Positions 62,820 through 64,000 of a stretch of DNA of 64,000 nucleotides are shown here, piece by piece. How positions within the stretch are numbered: position 1 is the stretch's first letter; each line of letters begins with the position of its first letter. The notes under the pieces are model-generated. The model was not told the DNA's origin and did no database searches. It saw only the letters and a program-made list of their open reading frames with translations. The translations under genes were made by a program, and so were the position numbers. The stretch comes from Acanthornis magna (lineage: Eukaryota; Chordata; Aves; Passeriformes; Acanthizidae). Where the stretch lies: assembly GCA_036785705.1 (NCBI GenBank), contig JAWUZG010000015.1, positions 3,611,001 to 3,675,000 of the forward strand, in the 5' to 3' direction.

Positions 62820-64000
62820 TTCTGTGTATATCCCAATGAAGCACAAGATTTCTGCAGAGGGCAGAGCTTATAAATACAGCTTACAACCTTTCCTGTGTTA
62901 GAGAACCACACTGCTTTAGACATACTGTCACAGTTTTAAGTCCTAAATCCTCCACAGGTACAATTAGACAAGGTTGGTTTTTAAAGATATGTTCAGATCC
63001 GCATTCATAGTGACAAGATTATGTTGGAGAAAGTAGTTTTATACAAGTATAACTGTGGCTTCTTTAAAATTTCTATCAGTATCACTTAACTGATGTAGAA
63101 AAAAAATATTAAAAAAACACAGACGGTTAATGTTTTTTAGGAAATTCTAAATATACATGGATGAGACTGAATACCAAGAGTGCATTTCACAATTAATTCC
63201 TGACTGGTTTACATTTTATTGTAGTCAAAGCATTTGAGGATTTGTTCTGTGGGGGTTAGAAGCAGAAGTTGATTAATTCTCCAGTTTTATAAATGTTTGT
63301 TCTTATTTAATCAACCTTATTGTTTTGCTTTAGAAAATATTCCCACAGCTCCAGGTATTTTTGGTTTATTTACTGCCCCAAGCAGACATGGTAAGGCACA
63401 GCCTTTGCTGTTCTTGAATAAACTCAGCAGTTACACTTTGCCTGCCTAACTCAGCATTCCCCAAAAGTGCATTTTCTAGTCACAGGCTGCTGGGGAGGTG
63501 GCCCAAGGGATTGTTGCCCCTCTGCATGTTTGCAGGCAGAATAATTAACATCCTTGTGAAACTCTTCCTGGAAGTGAGGTCTGCTTTCATACGGCATTTG
63601 CTCATAGGAAATCCCACTAATGAAAAATCTGGTCAACCAAATTCAAATTTCAAAAGACTTCGGGCTCTGAGTGAAGCCAAGAATTGAGCATTAAAATGGA
63701 ATTTGGGCAGAGAGGTTAAGCTGAGTTTGTTTGCCTGTCAGCTGGCTCCTTGAGCCCTGTGTCTGCTATCAGCAGAATAATGTATGAAAACATCCTGTGA
63801 GTGGGAGCCTCTCCTTTCTGCCGGGCCTGGCTGGGCTCTGCTGCTCTGTCAACTTTGCAGATGCCACCGAGCAGCACAGATGGGAGCGAGTGACAGCTCC
63901 CCTGTCTGCCTTGGGCTCCTGCAGGAATTTGTCAGGGAAGCAATAGGTGTCTGGAGCACATGGGCAAGTGGGGAATAATCATTAATTAAAGATTAATTGT
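62820..64000. other. Non-coding stretch, nothing recognised
   Basis: The final 1.2 kb has only short overlapping open frames. G+C content rises slightly after 63.75 kb. I see no gene, repeat family or RNA gene. Confidence 0.65.

Noticed and set aside
1..64000. CRISPR arrays, prokaryotic operons, insertion sequences, phage genes
   Set aside because: No regularly spaced repeats, no Shine-Dalgarno-preceded gene series and no transposase-like or phage-like frames. The sequence is clearly vertebrate in character.

Overview
The window looks like vertebrate, most probably avian, nuclear DNA from a gene-poor region: either a long intron or intergenic sequence. The clearest organism marker is a well-preserved CR1 LINE 3' end at 40252-40475, in the form typical of bird genomes, with a second, older CR1 3' end near 27.03 kb. 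Further support comes from very old amniote repeats (MIR-like SINE pieces, a possible hAT/MER5-like terminus), a low overall repeat load, A+T-rich composition with scarce CpG, many mononucleotide and short-motif tracts, and the complete absence of prokaryotic gene organisation. No ribosome binding sites, operons, CRISPR arrays or insertion sequences are visible.

No complete protein-coding gene can be supported. Open frames of 60-190 codons occur throughout, but they overlap on both strands, lack recognisable domains, and several lie inside repeats. The best coding candidate is one internal exon on the + strand at 28272-28363: 92 bp, open in a single frame, bordered by a CAG acceptor and a near-consensus GTAAGT donor, and encoding an amphipathic helical peptide. 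I could not identify its gene. If it is real, much of the window would be intron of a large + strand gene. Weaker exon-like segments at 12323-12478, 53284-53399 and (minus strand) 33429-33487 are listed only as findings.

Layout: 0-2.3 kb is anonymous A+T-rich DNA with an AT microsatellite and a long T tract. 2.3-2.6 kb holds an ATTC microsatellite followed by a probable decayed LTR end. 2.6-12.3 kb is anonymous DNA with poly-A, poly-T, CAAA and TA tracts. 12.3-14 kb contains exon-like and pseudogene-like signals and a MIR-like SINE. 14-28 kb is mostly anonymous, with a tRNA-SINE-like fragment at 18.9 kb and a CR1 end at 27.0 kb. 28.3 kb is the candidate exon, followed by a MIR-like fragment at 29.3 kb. 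37.4-38.3 kb is an A+T-rich block with a perfect 9-bp inverted repeat, followed by a CpG-richer block. 40.3 kb is the CR1 insertion. 45.6-46.2 kb and 51.0-51.3 kb have the look of developmental enhancers. 52.9 kb carries a hAT-like terminus, and 62.2-62.9 kb a cluster of ancient repeats.

Nothing in the window resembles a novel multi-gene system. The points most worth checking are the 28.3 kb exon, the 12.3-13.2 kb coding-like region, and the candidate regulatory blocks. All assignments were made by reading the sequence, with no database search.
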